A stretch of DNA of 64,000 bases from the NCBI GenBank assembly GCA_049649525.1, contig JBARZE010000009.1:61857-125856 (forward strand), in the 5' to 3' direction. The position numbers were made by a program, and so were the translations under genes. Under the pieces are notes generated by a model, which had not been told where the DNA came from, made no database searches, and worked only from the letters and a program-made list of their open reading frames with translations. This document shows positions 1-8,916 of the stretch, piece by piece. The DNA is from JAAURB01 sp049649525 (GTDB lineage Bacteria > Cyanobacteriota > Cyanobacteriia > Cyanobacteriales > Microcoleaceae). The first letter of the stretch is position 1; each line of letters begins with the position of its first letter.

Positions 1-1773
1 CAAGATGGCACAGTTGATCCGTTAGGCTATCAACAGATTGAACAATTTGAACTTCAAGGCACCACCCCGACTTGGTATTTCGCCATAGCAGATGCCCGAT
101 TAGAAAAGCGGATGTGGATGCAACCGGGTGAAAATACAACTTACATTCAATATACGCTACGACGAGGCATCTATCCGCTGAAATTGTCCATCAAAACCTT
201 AATTAATCATCGCGACTATCATCACACCACTCAAGCCACCGACTGGCCATTACAAGTCGATACCCAACCTCACGGGGTAAAACTTCAAGGGTTTCCTACT
301 GCAACTGCTGTTTATATCTTGAGTGAAGACGAGGTGAAGATTTCTCAACCGCAACCCCGGTGGTATCGTGGCTATGATTTAGCAGTTGAACGATATCGCG
401 GACAAGATCACATCGAAGATCACCTACATCCACTCACCTTAGAAGCGACTTTAGAACCCGGACAATCTCTTACTGTTGTTGTCAGTACTGAACCTCAACC
501 TCAACTTAATGGTAAAACAGCCTGGACAGTCCGACAAGATTATGAACAACAGTTAATTGATACAGCCCCCCTAACAGCCGATACACCCCAATGGCTACAA
601 CAACTCGTATTAGCGGCAAATCAGTTTATTGTCAGTCGTCCGACCACAGATATACCCGATGGAAAAACGATTATTGCGGGTTATCCCTGGTTTGGAGATT
701 GGGGACGCGACACCATGATTAGTTTGCCCGGTTTAACCTTACAAACGGGACAGACGGAAATAGCGCGATCTATTTTATCGACATTCGCCCAATATGTCGA
801 TCAGGGGATGTTACCCAATCGATTTCCTGATGGCAGTGACCAACCGGATTATAATACCGTTGATGCCACATTATGGTATTTTGAAGCGATTCGGGCTTAT
901 GTGGATCAAACCCAAGATATTGAATTTCTTAAATCACTCTTTCCCATACTGGCTGATATTGTGGCATGGCATCGCCGGGGAACTCGCTACAATGTGCATT
1001 TAGATCCCAGTGATGGGTTAATCTATGCGGGGCAACAAGGAACACAGTTAACTTGGATGGATGCGAAAGTCGGAGATTGGGTCGTCACACCCCGTACAGG
1101 AAAACCGATTGAGGTGAATGCCCTCTGGTACAATGCTTTACGGTTAATGATTCGCTTTGCCCAACACCTCAGGAAACCCACCGCAGAATATGAAACTTTA
1201 GCCCAGAAAACAGTAACCGGATTTCAGCGATATTGGAACCCAACGCTTGGTTATTGTTATGATGTTCTTGATACTCCTGATGGAGATGATGGGGCATTGC
1301 GTCCGAATCAACTATTCGCAGTCGCATTTCCTACCTTAAAACCAGATCGCCATTCTCCCCTATTAACTGCCCCGCAACAACTTACTGTAGTGGAGATTTG
1401 CGCCCAACAATTACTCACTTCATACGGACTAAGGAGTTTATCCCCGAATCATCCTCAATATCAAGGAATTTACGGCGGCGATGTCTTACAACGGGATGGG
1501 GCTTATCATCAAGGTACAGTTTGGGGATGGTTAATCGGGCCATTTGTCCAAGCCCATCTCCACGTCTATCAAAACCCCACTTTAGCCCGTGAATTCTTAC
1601 AGCCCTTCGCGAATCATCTTTGGGATGGGGGTATGGGCAACCTCAGCGAAATTTTTGATGGAGATGTACCCATGAAGCCTCGCGGTTGTATTGCCCAAGC
1701 TTGGACGGTGGCCGAAGTATTACGAAGCTGGTTTCTAACTTCTAATTTTGCCCCGCGATCGCGTAATATTTAG
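1..1773 (+). CDS. Amylo-alpha-1,6-glucosidase (glycogen debranching enzyme), 5' partial
   Basis: The reading frame is open from base 1, so the gene begins outside the window; 590 residues are visible and the stop is TAG at 1771-1773. The C-terminal (alpha/alpha)6-type debranching domain is recognisable: FGDWGRDTMISLPGL near residue 235, the NTVDATLWYFEAI segment, NALWYNALRL, GTVWGWLIGPF and the closing GCIAQAWTVAEVLR. Upstream of it lies the beta-rich N-terminal domain of bacterial GDE-family proteins. The family hydrolyses alpha-1,6 branch points of glycogen in the cytoplasm. An ATG at 112 lies inside the conserved frame and is unlikely to be the true start. The stop is preceded by a HIP1-like GCGATCGCG. 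No neighbour within the window is clearly in the same operon. Family call is firm; the missing N-terminus cannot be judged. Confidence 0.9.
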   Translation, partial: QDGTVDPLGYQQIEQFELQGTTPTWYFAIADARLEKRMWMQPGENTTYIQYTLRRGIYPLKLSIKTLINHRDYHHTTQATDWPLQVDTQPHGVKLQGFPTATAVYILSEDEVKISQPQPRWYRGYDLAVERYRGQDHIEDHLHPLTLEATLEPGQSLTVVVSTEPQPQLNGKTAWTVRQDYEQQLIDTAPLTADTPQWLQQLVLAANQFIVSRPTTDIPDGKTIIAGYPWFGDWGRDTMISLPGLTLQTGQTEIARSILSTFAQYVDQGMLPNRFPDGSDQPDYNTVDATLWYFEAIRAYVDQTQDIEFLKSLFPILADIVAWHRRGTRYNVHLDPSDGLIYAGQQGTQLTWMDAKVGDWVVTPRTGKPIEVNALWYNALRLMIRFAQHLRKPTAEYETLAQKTVTGFQRYWNPTLGYCYDVLDTPDGDDGALRPNQLFAVAFPTLKPDRHSPLLTAPQQLTVVEICAQQLLTSYGLRSLSPNHPQYQGIYGGDVLQRDGAYHQGTVWGWLIGPFVQAHLHVYQNPTLAREFLQPFANHLWDGGMGNLSEIFDGDVPMKPRGCIAQAWTVAEVLRSWFLTSNFAPRSRNI

Positions 1774-1945
1774 TCACGATCAAAGATGATATCAACTATT
1801 GTGAGTCAACTGTTTGATGTTAATAGCTTTTGTCTCCTTCTTTGTCAGATCTCCGTATCATAATCCTCTCAAGCAAAGTTACAGAAAAGTGTAAGAAAAC
1901 TCTCATAAAACCTTCACTTCAATTTTAACATATTTTACTATATTA

Positions 1946-1976
1946 AAAGATAGGCGGATTAGAGTCGCCGATCTTT
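1946..1976 (+). other. Hairpin in the leader of the EAL-like gene
   Basis: AAAGAT (1946-1951) pairs with ATCTTT (1971-1976), and GGCG (1953-1956) with CGCC (1966-1969), with one A/G mismatch between the two stems and a 9-nt loop. It ends 16 bases before the ATG at 1993. It lacks a T-run, so it is not a normal intrinsic terminator. It could limit access to the ribosome site of the downstream gene. Functional meaning is inference. Confidence 0.45.
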
Positions 1977-1992
1977 ATAGCAGTACAATAAT

Positions 1993-2829
1993 ATGACTAC
2001 TTTTTCTCTCTCTCCCAATCATTACAACTATAGTTCACAGCCCGGTACAAATAATTTACTGCGTTTTGGTCGTGACGAACAATGGGTAGAAACTATTGAA
2101 TCTGCTTTATCCGAGAATAGCTTAAGTTTGTACTTACGAGAAATTAATGCTTTAGCGACTTTAGATACACAACGTGCTTATGATATCTTATTATTTCTAG
2201 TCACTCCAGAGGGGCAAAAAATTCCGGCTGAAGTTTTTTATCCTGTTGCAGAACGTTACAATCTCAGTCAACAATTAAATCATTGGATGATCGATCAATT
2301 GGTTCAAAATTTATCTCAAGCTTCAATTCAATCCCTACAAAACTATAGATTTACCATTCCTTTATCCCAGGTCAACTTTAAAGATTATCGCTGGTTAGAA
2401 ATAATTGATTCTAATTTAACGAATCTGGGTATTGATAAAGATGTGATTGGCTTTGAAATCAGTGAACAAATTGCTTTATCAGATTTAACAGCAACTTCAG
2501 AATTAATTACCTCTCTGCAAACCTTAGGATATCGCGTTACCCTGAATAACTGCGGTAGCCAAATGACAAGTTTTTCTTACTTACAACACTTACCTGTTGA
2601 TTACCTAAAAATTTCTGAGCAATTTGTCCGGACAATGCATCAAGATCATAGCGATAAAGCCATTGTCGAAATGATTTATTATCTCGCTCAAATGATGGGT
2701 TTACAAACTATTGCCACAGGAGTAGATAACCTAGATATATTAAAATCAGTGATTAGCTTAGGCGTTGATTATGCTCAAGGTCGCTATTTAACAGATTTAC
2801 AGTTACTGGATTTTAAACAACTTCGATAA
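1993..2829 (+). CDS. Degenerate EAL-domain protein (probably inactive c-di-GMP phosphodiesterase fold)
   Basis: The 278-residue protein is essentially one EAL domain (about residues 30-275). Fold landmarks are clear: IPAEVFYPVAERYNL (family: IPxxFIPxAE), FEISEQ (family EITE), VDYLKISEQFV (family LKID), and QTIATGVDN followed by YAQGRYL (family EGVE and QGY). The catalytic signatures are altered: the EAL tripeptide region reads YDILLFL, the DDFGTG loop reads NNCGSQ, LKID is LKIS, and EGVE is TGVD. Loss of these metal-binding acids makes hydrolysis of cyclic di-GMP unlikely; a ligand-sensing or protein-docking role is possible. There is no GGDEF, PAS or membrane segment. It stands alone, with more than 160 bp on each side. 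Confidence 0.8.
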   Translation: MTTFSLSPNHYNYSSQPGTNNLLRFGRDEQWVETIESALSENSLSLYLREINALATLDTQRAYDILLFLVTPEGQKIPAEVFYPVAERYNLSQQLNHWMIDQLVQNLSQASIQSLQNYRFTIPLSQVNFKDYRWLEIIDSNLTNLGIDKDVIGFEISEQIALSDLTATSELITSLQTLGYRVTLNNCGSQMTSFSYLQHLPVDYLKISEQFVRTMHQDHSDKAIVEMIYYLAQMMGLQTIATGVDNLDILKSVISLGVDYAQGRYLTDLQLLDFKQLR

Positions 2830-3092
2830 ATTGATAATTGCTCAGCAAAACAATATTTGATAAACCTTCATTTAAACTGATTTTTAGTCAGTTAATTGAT
2901 GGCAAAACAGCAGTAACATGAGGTTAATCAGACTGATAACCACAAGTTTTTGATCGATTCTCTATCCCCACTTTTAATCAATTTATCTATAGCTTAGTTG
3001 AATATCAGACTGGAGAGTGAACTGAAATTGAGATGCAATAGTCTATAAAATAGACAAACAAGAGTTAACCCTGAACTTAAAATCAAGCACTC

Positions 3093-3938
3093 ATGAACAG
3101 TCCGATCTCCTCGAGAAAATATTATCGACGATGGATATATCCGCTCATATCAGTTTGTGTTGCCACCAGTATTTGGCTCACCTCGATACCCGCCACTCAA
3201 GCTTTTTCCTTACCTGAATTGATTTTTCATGGAATACGAGTGTTACAACTTTCTACTCTTTCCGATCGTCAAGAAGTCGCCATCGGTAAGCAAATTAACG
3301 AACAAATGGTCGGTCGAGAATTCAAACTTTATCGTAATTCGGGTCTAACAAAATATATTAATGATATTGGTCAACGCTTGGCCAACACCAGCGATCGCCC
3401 TGATATTCCCTACACTTTTCAGGTGGTCGATAATGATCAAGTTAATGCTTTTGCCACCATGGGGGGTTTTGTTTATGTCAATACAGGCTTAATTTTGGCC
3501 GCAGATAACGAAGCACAACTCGCCAGCGTCATGGCTCATGAAGTTGCTCATATTGCCGCTCAACACGCCGTTAAACAAATGCGAGAAATGGCGGTCGCTC
3601 AAGGTTTAGCTTCTGTTGCCGGGGTGGATCAAAATTTAGCCGTCCGTATCGGAGTTGAATTAGCCTTACGCCGTCCCCATAGCCGAGAAGCGGAGTACGA
3701 AGCTGATTTATTGGGGATGAAAAACATGGCAAAAGCGGGTTATGCACCTCAAGCAACCATTGATTTTCTGGCTAAGTTAATGGGGAAAAGCTCACCCCCG
3801 ACTTTCCTCAGCACTCATCCGGCAACTCGCAGTCGTATCTCTACGTTGCAAGAATTACTCGATCCCCGGTGGGCCAATCGAGGAGCAGGCATGAATAATG
3901 AAGCGTATCGTCAATTGGTACAACGATTAATGTCTTAA
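3093..3938 (+). CDS. Exported M48-family metallopeptidase (BepA/LoiP/Oma1-like)
   Basis: An N-terminal signal segment (about residues 12-36, hydrophobic after RRW, ending near TQAF) directs export. The zinc site is complete: HEVAH at residues 149-153 and the third ligand in the SREAEYEADLLG helix (E201). The DNDQVNAFATMGGFVYVNTG segment typical of the family lies before the HExxH. Length, 281 residues, fits single-domain M48 proteins without the TPR tail of BepA. Such peptidases act on misfolded proteins at the cell envelope. The gene stands alone, 263 bp after the EAL-like gene and 125 bp before a response regulator. Substrate unknown. Confidence 0.88.
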   Translation: MNSPISSRKYYRRWIYPLISVCVATSIWLTSIPATQAFSLPELIFHGIRVLQLSTLSDRQEVAIGKQINEQMVGREFKLYRNSGLTKYINDIGQRLANTSDRPDIPYTFQVVDNDQVNAFATMGGFVYVNTGLILAADNEAQLASVMAHEVAHIAAQHAVKQMREMAVAQGLASVAGVDQNLAVRIGVELALRRPHSREAEYEADLLGMKNMAKAGYAPQATIDFLAKLMGKSSPPTFLSTHPATRSRISTLQELLDPRWANRGAGMNNEAYRQLVQRLMS

Positions 3939-4063
3939 CTCATCTGATATTACTATGCTACAGATGGGGTAAGCTATTGAGACAGTAGAGCAGAAGTATT
4001 TTTAGTTAGTTTAAAAATAGACTTCTGTACAGACTGAAGCTTACAATTTTAATAAATTATTCA

Positions 4064-4507
4064 ATGAATCAAACCAAAATATTAATTGTCGAAGATGAGC
4101 TAATTCCAGCCGCTAATATTGCTCGTAATCTTAAAAAAAAGGGATATACAGTTATGGCGCTGGCAAAGTCCGGCGAGGCAGCTTTAGAACAAATTGCTCA
4201 AGAGCAACCTGAGCTTATCTTAATGGATATTCATCTTCAAGGCAGAATAGATGGAATTGAAACCGTTCAAGAAATCCGTAAAAAGTATCAAATCCCCGTT
4301 ATTTATTTAACGGCTTATTCTGATAAAATTACCTTAGACCGAGCAAAAAATACTCAGCCTTGTGGTTATTTAATTAAGCCTTTTAAAACACAACAAATAT
4401 ACGAAATGATTGAATCAGCTTTACCACCTCAAGACTTAAATTCTATCGTATTGCGCTCTTCCTATTCTTCGACGCTTTCTCCTCATACATCATCAATGAC
4501 TGATTAA
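4064..4507 (+). CDS. Single-domain response regulator
   Basis: A receiver (REC) domain occupies about residues 5-122 of 147: ILIVEDE supplies the acidic pair, ELILMDIHL the phospho-acceptor aspartate, VIYLTAYSD the switch threonine and GYLIKPFK the conserved lysine. A 25-residue Ser/Thr-rich tail follows without an output domain. The DIHLxGxxDGIE pattern is common in cyanobacterial receivers that pair with multi-PAS hybrid kinases, but no kinase lies next to it. The 3' end overlaps the convergent glycosyltransferase gene by 15 bp. Confidence 0.88.
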   Translation: MNQTKILIVEDELIPAANIARNLKKKGYTVMALAKSGEAALEQIAQEQPELILMDIHLQGRIDGIETVQEIRKKYQIPVIYLTAYSDKITLDRAKNTQPCGYLIKPFKTQQIYEMIESALPPQDLNSIVLRSSYSSTLSPHTSSMTD

Positions 4508-5227
4508 TGCTTTCAAAGCAAATTGAGGTAAAACTAACATCCGTCGCCAACGCCAAGGCTCTTGATAAAGACGATAAAGCCACTCTAAATGATGTTCACA
4601 AAACCAAGCAGGCGCTCTTTTTTTCTCACCTGACCAAATATCAAAACTGCCTCCGACTCCGATCCAAATGGCGTTGGGACAAAGAGAACGATGTTTTTGA
4701 ATCCAGAATTCTTGACGAGGTACACCTAAACCAACTAGGATCAATTGAGGTTGTGATTCTTGTAGAGAATGCTTTAGCTGTTGAGTTTCTGACTCGTTTA
4801 AATAGCCATGATAAGCTCTAATATTTAGACTAGAAAATTGTTGTTTAAATTGGTCGGCTGCTTGTTGGGCAATTCCGGGTTGTCCGCCGTAGAAAACTAT
4901 CGGATTAGGTGAACCTTGTAAACCAATTTGTGTTAGCATTGATTGTGCTAATTCTATCCCCGGACAACGATTGATGGGTTTTCCTTTTAGCTTCAAATAG
5001 AGGACAATTCCTGCACCATCAGGAATCACAAATTCTGCGTTACGAATCACTTGCCCTAATTTAGGGTTTTCTTCTCCCTGCATCACCATTTCGGCATTGA
5101 GAGTGACAACATGAGTCCCTAAACCTTGACGATATCGAGTTAACAATCCATCGATATAATTAGGCAGTAAATTAACAGGAAATCCTAAGACAGGATACTG
5201 ATTGGAGGATCGAGTAGTTGAATTCAT
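4493..5227 (-). CDS. WecG/TagA/CpsF-family glycosyltransferase
   Basis: The 244-residue protein carries the family landmarks: VVTLNAEMVMQGEENPKL near the N-terminus, FVIPDGAGIVLYLKL, VFYGGQPGIAQQAADQF and the terminal LVGLGVPRQEFWIQKH. Family members transfer N-acetylmannosamine or related sugars onto lipid-linked intermediates in wall and exopolysaccharide synthesis. The acceptor cannot be named from sequence. Its 3' end overlaps the opposing response-regulator gene by 15 bp. A flippase (18.7-20.1 kb) and exoD (23.6 kb) elsewhere in the window fit a polysaccharide role, but they are not linked in an operon. Confidence 0.88.
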   Translation of the reverse strand: MNSTTRSSNQYPVLGFPVNLLPNYIDGLLTRYRQGLGTHVVTLNAEMVMQGEENPKLGQVIRNAEFVIPDGAGIVLYLKLKGKPINRCPGIELAQSMLTQIGLQGSPNPIVFYGGQPGIAQQAADQFKQQFSSLNIRAYHGYLNESETQQLKHSLQESQPQLILVGLGVPRQEFWIQKHRSLCPNAIWIGVGGSFDIWSGEKKRAPAWFCEHHLEWLYRLYQEPWRWRRMLVLPQFALKALISH

Positions 5228-6303
5228 TTTACTACCTTGCTAGCCATTTTTTCAAGTGTTATTATAGTATAAAAACCTGAGTTTTCCAGTCTATTTTTCA
5301 GGTGATTCTCAGAATTTGAAGTGAATCTGGGGATTTGATCAATTTCATTGAGAAAAAAGATAGACTAATTTTGGGTAAGGTTTGCGCTCTTGAGGGTATG
5401 CTAAGATGAGGGGATAGATTACACTTTTTTTTAGTTGAAATCAGTCAGAGTTGCTGTGGGTGGCTGTTAGAAAAATATACTGATTGTACGATTTCCTCAA
5501 ACTATAGCGCGACGCATGAAAATTAGGATATTCTACTATTGTCAGTCACATCGCCCCTGAAAACAATCACTATCTCATCAACTTATCTTGATACTGCTAT
5601 ACATCTCATCACTAAATTAGGGCAAGATTTCAACAGTTGATGCAATATATTAAATTTTGTTAAACTATAAGTTATATTACTTGTTAAGTTATAAGTTATA
5701 TTACTTGATTAATCAGTAATTGTGTATATAATAATACAGAAGCTCAGAAATATTTTTGAACTTCACCGCTAATCCTTGAAACCATCCGGCATAGAAAAGA
5801 AGTTCTTAGTATACTTGTAACAATGGATCTCAAACTTGATAGAGAATTTACTGATAAAGCTGCTATAATGATTAATAGTTTAGATTAGGTTTATGTAATT
5901 TCCAAGAGAATGCGGTATCCGGTTTTTGGCCCCTTTTTATGTAAGTTACATCACGGGTGCGGGGTAATAAAATAAACCTAATGTTCTGCTCAAAACGCAT
6001 TGATCTATATAAATTAGATTGCTGAACTTGTGCAAACGCAGTCAGTATCATATTCAGCATTTTACTAATTTATCTCGAGTAATTAAGGGTGTAGAGATTT
6101 CGGATTCGATCTTTCATAAGCATCAGAGTGTGTTGTAAAGAGAGAATCTATTACTTCTTATATCGCTATGGTAATCTTCAATGATTGAACCCGAGTGAAC
6201 GTGTTAGCAACTGAGTTTGAAACGCTGTTGACACCGACACTTTACGCTTCAAATCGGATTACTACATCTATTTTGTATTTGCTATTAGACTCATAAGGAT
6301 AAG
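5228..6303. other. Gene-poor intergenic region (about 1.08 kb)
   Basis: No convincing gene is seen. A 62-codon minus-strand frame (5872-6060) has no recognisable domain. The region holds a 24-bp tandem duplication (5660-5707) and a small palindrome ATGTAAGTTACAT (about 5939-5951). The promoter of the downstream Pix operon should lie toward its right end; no clear -35/-10 pair could be assigned. Confidence 0.5.
5660..5707. repeat. 24-bp tandem duplication
   Basis: Two adjacent 24-bp copies (5660-5683 and 5684-5707) share TATAAGTTATATTACTTG and differ at two positions near their left ends. This is a recent local duplication in the AT-rich spacer. Confidence 0.75.
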
Positions 6304-7563
6304 ATGTTGACCACCGAATCCACCAGAATAGAAAGCATGGTAGAAAAATTAAATACCCTTTGCCAAAAAATGGTTAGTGGTGACCTTATTTTCGATACCC
6401 ATGCCAAAGAAGGAAGACTTCACTTTAGCCAAGGTCGGCTACTCTATGCAACCAGTGATTTTCATCGCGTCAGACGTTGGCATAGAGCCATCAAAAAAAA
6501 TTGTCCTAATTGGATATTACAACCGACTTCCCTAACTGCCAAATCAGATCAACCTTGGGAATATCAATTATTACAACAAGGTTTAGCCCAAGAAAAACTG
6601 ACTTTAGCCCAAGCTAAAAGCGTGATTGATTATGTCACTTTAGAAGTCTTATTTTCTTTATTTGACAGTGTCAACTTCACAACAGAAACCTTAGTCACAG
6701 TCTCCGCCTCAGAAGGCGTAAAAACTTCTGAAGATGTGAGTTTAGGCTTATCCTACCCAGAAGTAGAGCCGTTATTTACGAGAGTTTCTCAACTCCATTT
6801 TCAATGGGAAACGGCAGGTTTAAATAGCTTTAATCCCACCTTAGCGCCTGTCTTAAAACAATCGGTAAACGCTAAAACCTTATCCGGTTGGGATAAATAT
6901 CTCAATGGCAAATTTACCTTATGGGATATTTCCTTACGTTTAGGCAAATCCATTACCGCTGTGACTCGTGCTTTACTGCCTTTTATCAAAAAAGGATTAG
7001 TGCAGTTGCGAATGGTCCCCGACTTACCCGATCCTTTATTACCAGCGGAGACGGCGGATAAAACCCAAGAGAGTGAATCTGTCGTCAAAGTTCCGTCCAC
7101 ATTTAATCCTCGCCCATTATCTGGAGATTTTAAACGGCCTTTAATTGCCTGTGTTGACGATAGTCCAGTGGTGGCTGAAACGTTGAAAAAGATTTTAGAA
7201 CCCGCCGGCTATCAAGTTTTCGGTATTCAAGACCCTGTACAAGCTTTGGCACAACTGGCTAAACAGAAACCGGACTTAATTTTCCTCGATTTAGTCATGC
7301 CGAACGCCAACGGTTACACAGTCTGTCAATTTTTACGAAATGCTCCGATTTTTCAGAATACACCTGTGATTATTCTCACGAGTCGCGACAACGTCATTGA
7401 CCGTAGCCGGACAAAATTAGTTGGGGCTTCTGGGTTCTTGGGTAAGCCACCGAAACCGGATGAAACTTTGAAAATGGTACAAAAATATCTCCCTCGTCCC
7501 ATCTTACCCTACTCCGAACCCTCAAATGCTCAAGAACAGTTCCATTTTAAAAATGGATATTAA
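6304..7563 (+). CDS. pixG: PixG/PatA-like response regulator (DUF4388 + receiver)
   Basis: The N-terminal half (about residues 5-120) matches the PatA-type DUF4388 domain (SGDLIFDTHAKEGRLHFSQG, then GRLLYATSDFHRVRRWHRAI). The C-terminal receiver (about 275-405) has ACVDDSPVV as acidic pair, acceptor D329 in LIFLDLVMP, and GFLGKPPKP for the lysine. First gene of the operon, 62 bp before pixH. In Synechocystis the pixGHIJL genes control positive phototaxis through type IV pili, and PatA-type regulators act as output CheY-like proteins. The gene name rests on domain architecture and on identical gene order, not on a sequence search; a ptx- or pil-type paralogous cluster is possible. Confidence 0.82.
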   Translation: MLTTESTRIESMVEKLNTLCQKMVSGDLIFDTHAKEGRLHFSQGRLLYATSDFHRVRRWHRAIKKNCPNWILQPTSLTAKSDQPWEYQLLQQGLAQEKLTLAQAKSVIDYVTLEVLFSLFDSVNFTTETLVTVSASEGVKTSEDVSLGLSYPEVEPLFTRVSQLHFQWETAGLNSFNPTLAPVLKQSVNAKTLSGWDKYLNGKFTLWDISLRLGKSITAVTRALLPFIKKGLVQLRMVPDLPDPLLPAETADKTQESESVVKVPSTFNPRPLSGDFKRPLIACVDDSPVVAETLKKILEPAGYQVFGIQDPVQALAQLAKQKPDLIFLDLVMPNANGYTVCQFLRNAPIFQNTPVIILTSRDNVIDRSRTKLVGASGFLGKPPKPDETLKMVQKYLPRPILPYSEPSNAQEQFHFKNGY

Positions 7564-7625
7564 GAGTATAAAACCTAGAAATTGATGCCACAACAATTAA
7601 TGAATGAATGGATGGAGGTTCTTTA

Positions 7626-7988
7626 ATGTTTCATGTATTGGTGGTCGAAGACAGTGCCACAGAGGCTCAAGTTCTGAGCAATTGTCTACAAAAATCTGGT
7701 TTTCAAGTTTTGAGTGTCACCACAGCAGAAGCGGCTAAAGTGATGTTACAACAACAAAAATTTGATGCGATTTTGATGGATGTTGTGTTGCCGGGACAGA
7801 GCGGTTTTGGTTTATGTCGAGAACTCAGAAATCAAGAACAAACAGCCAATGTACCGATTATTATCTGTTCGAGTAAATCGGGTAAAATTGATAAGAATTG
7901 GGGCCTGAAACAAGGGGCATCGGCTTATATTCCTAAACCGATTAATGGTGAGGAAATTGTCAGCACTTTGAAGCGATTGGTGAGTTAA
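7626..7988 (+). CDS. pixH: PixH-like CheY-type response regulator
   Basis: A stand-alone receiver of 120 residues: VLVVEDS acidic pair, phospho-acceptor D52 in AILMDVVLPG, and AYIPKPI for the conserved lysine. The frame could begin at the ATG at 7608, but that ATG is part of a purine-rich GGAGG (about 7612-7616) correctly spaced before the ATG at 7626, so 7626 is chosen. The gap of only 5 bp to the CheW gene indicates co-translation. In the Pix/Pil systems this protein is a phosphate sink or a second output of the CheA kinase. Confidence 0.85.
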   Translation: MFHVLVVEDSATEAQVLSNCLQKSGFQVLSVTTAEAAKVMLQQQKFDAILMDVVLPGQSGFGLCRELRNQEQTANVPIIICSSKSGKIDKNWGLKQGASAYIPKPINGEEIVSTLKRLVS

Positions 7989-7993
7989 AATTT

Positions 7994-8566
7994 ATGGAAA
8001 ACGCACCCACTCTCAACAGAGTTGAAAACTACCTGAGTTTTGATCTCACTCCCCAACATCAAGCCCTATTATCCACCCTGGCATTGGTAGAAATTATTCA
8101 TTTAAATGCTAGTGAAATTGTTCCTATTCCAGAAATGCCATCGGCTGTAGCGGGGGTTTGTTCTTGGCAAGGAGAGGTTTTATGGTTGGTAGACTTGAGT
8201 TATTGGAGTGGCGCTACTCCCCTGCTGACTTCAGCCGATGGCTTATCTGCTCCTTCTGCTGCTACAGATCAAGGTTTCCAAGCCACCTATGCCAGCACAG
8301 GATCGTACTGCAATATCTTAAAAGTGCGATGTCAGGGGGGAATATTAGGATTATTGGTGCATCAAGTGGGACAACTTCAATCGTGCGATGTTCAACAGAT
8401 TCAATCGACAAAACATAACTCAGCACCCTCAGGACTTAACACAGTCGAGCAAGGCAGCCTGAGCAAAGTACGCCAAGAATGTATTAAAGGGATTTGGACA
8501 AGTCCCTCTGGGGAACAATTACCCATCTTAGATCTAGATACGGTTGTGCAGCATTTAGTACAATAA
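7994..8566 (+). CDS. pixI: PixI-like CheW adaptor
   Basis: A single CheW domain spans nearly all 190 residues: LALVEIIHLNASEIVPIPEM, the AGVCSWQGEVLWLVDLSYW segment typical of CheW (family: GxxNxRGxIxPVxDL), and GILGLLVHQVGQLQ. A 40-residue low-complexity insertion (TSADGLSAPSAATDQ) sits mid-domain. It links the receptor PixJ to the kinase PixL. It starts 5 bp after pixH and is followed by a 350-bp spacer before pixJ, so pixJ may have its own promoter. Confidence 0.82.
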   Translation: MENAPTLNRVENYLSFDLTPQHQALLSTLALVEIIHLNASEIVPIPEMPSAVAGVCSWQGEVLWLVDLSYWSGATPLLTSADGLSAPSAATDQGFQATYASTGSYCNILKVRCQGGILGLLVHQVGQLQSCDVQQIQSTKHNSAPSGLNTVEQGSLSKVRQECIKGIWTSPSGEQLPILDLDTVVQHLVQ

Positions 8567-8916
8567 TTAACGATTTGACCGCAATCATTATTCTGAATTT
8601 TTGATTAATATTGAGTCGAAAAACAGATGAACTTAAGCTAGTAATTAGTGAGAACTCCGTCTAGAATTCCACTCATTTTTTCAGAATACAATCAGAATTA
8701 CCCATAAAATAAATTGGATTGAAGAGGCGAGCAGATTAACTTCGATCCGGCTGATAAAATTTTAAGCATCTACCGATACGTTGAGTTGTTAACCGAGAAT
8801 GAGTTAACAGAATGCCTGAACCACTTAAATCTCTTTGTCTTTTATAGAGCAAAGATAACCCGGCAATTGACAGCTACCCACGAAAACTACAGTTTTATTG
8901 CACCTTTACTTTTACC
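8567..8916. other. 350-bp spacer between pixI and pixJ
   Basis: No open frame or known RNA is seen. The spacer is long for an operon and is a plausible place for an internal promoter or processing site for pixJ. I could not assign promoter hexamers. Confidence 0.4.

Noticed and set aside
4507..4821. 104-codon plus-strand frame after the response regulator
   Set aside because: Lies entirely antisense to the conserved C-terminal half of the WecG/TagA/CpsF gene.
5872..6060. 62-codon minus-strand frame in the spacer before pixG
   Set aside because: No domain, no ribosome site seen, low information; could be a repeat but I cannot support a gene.
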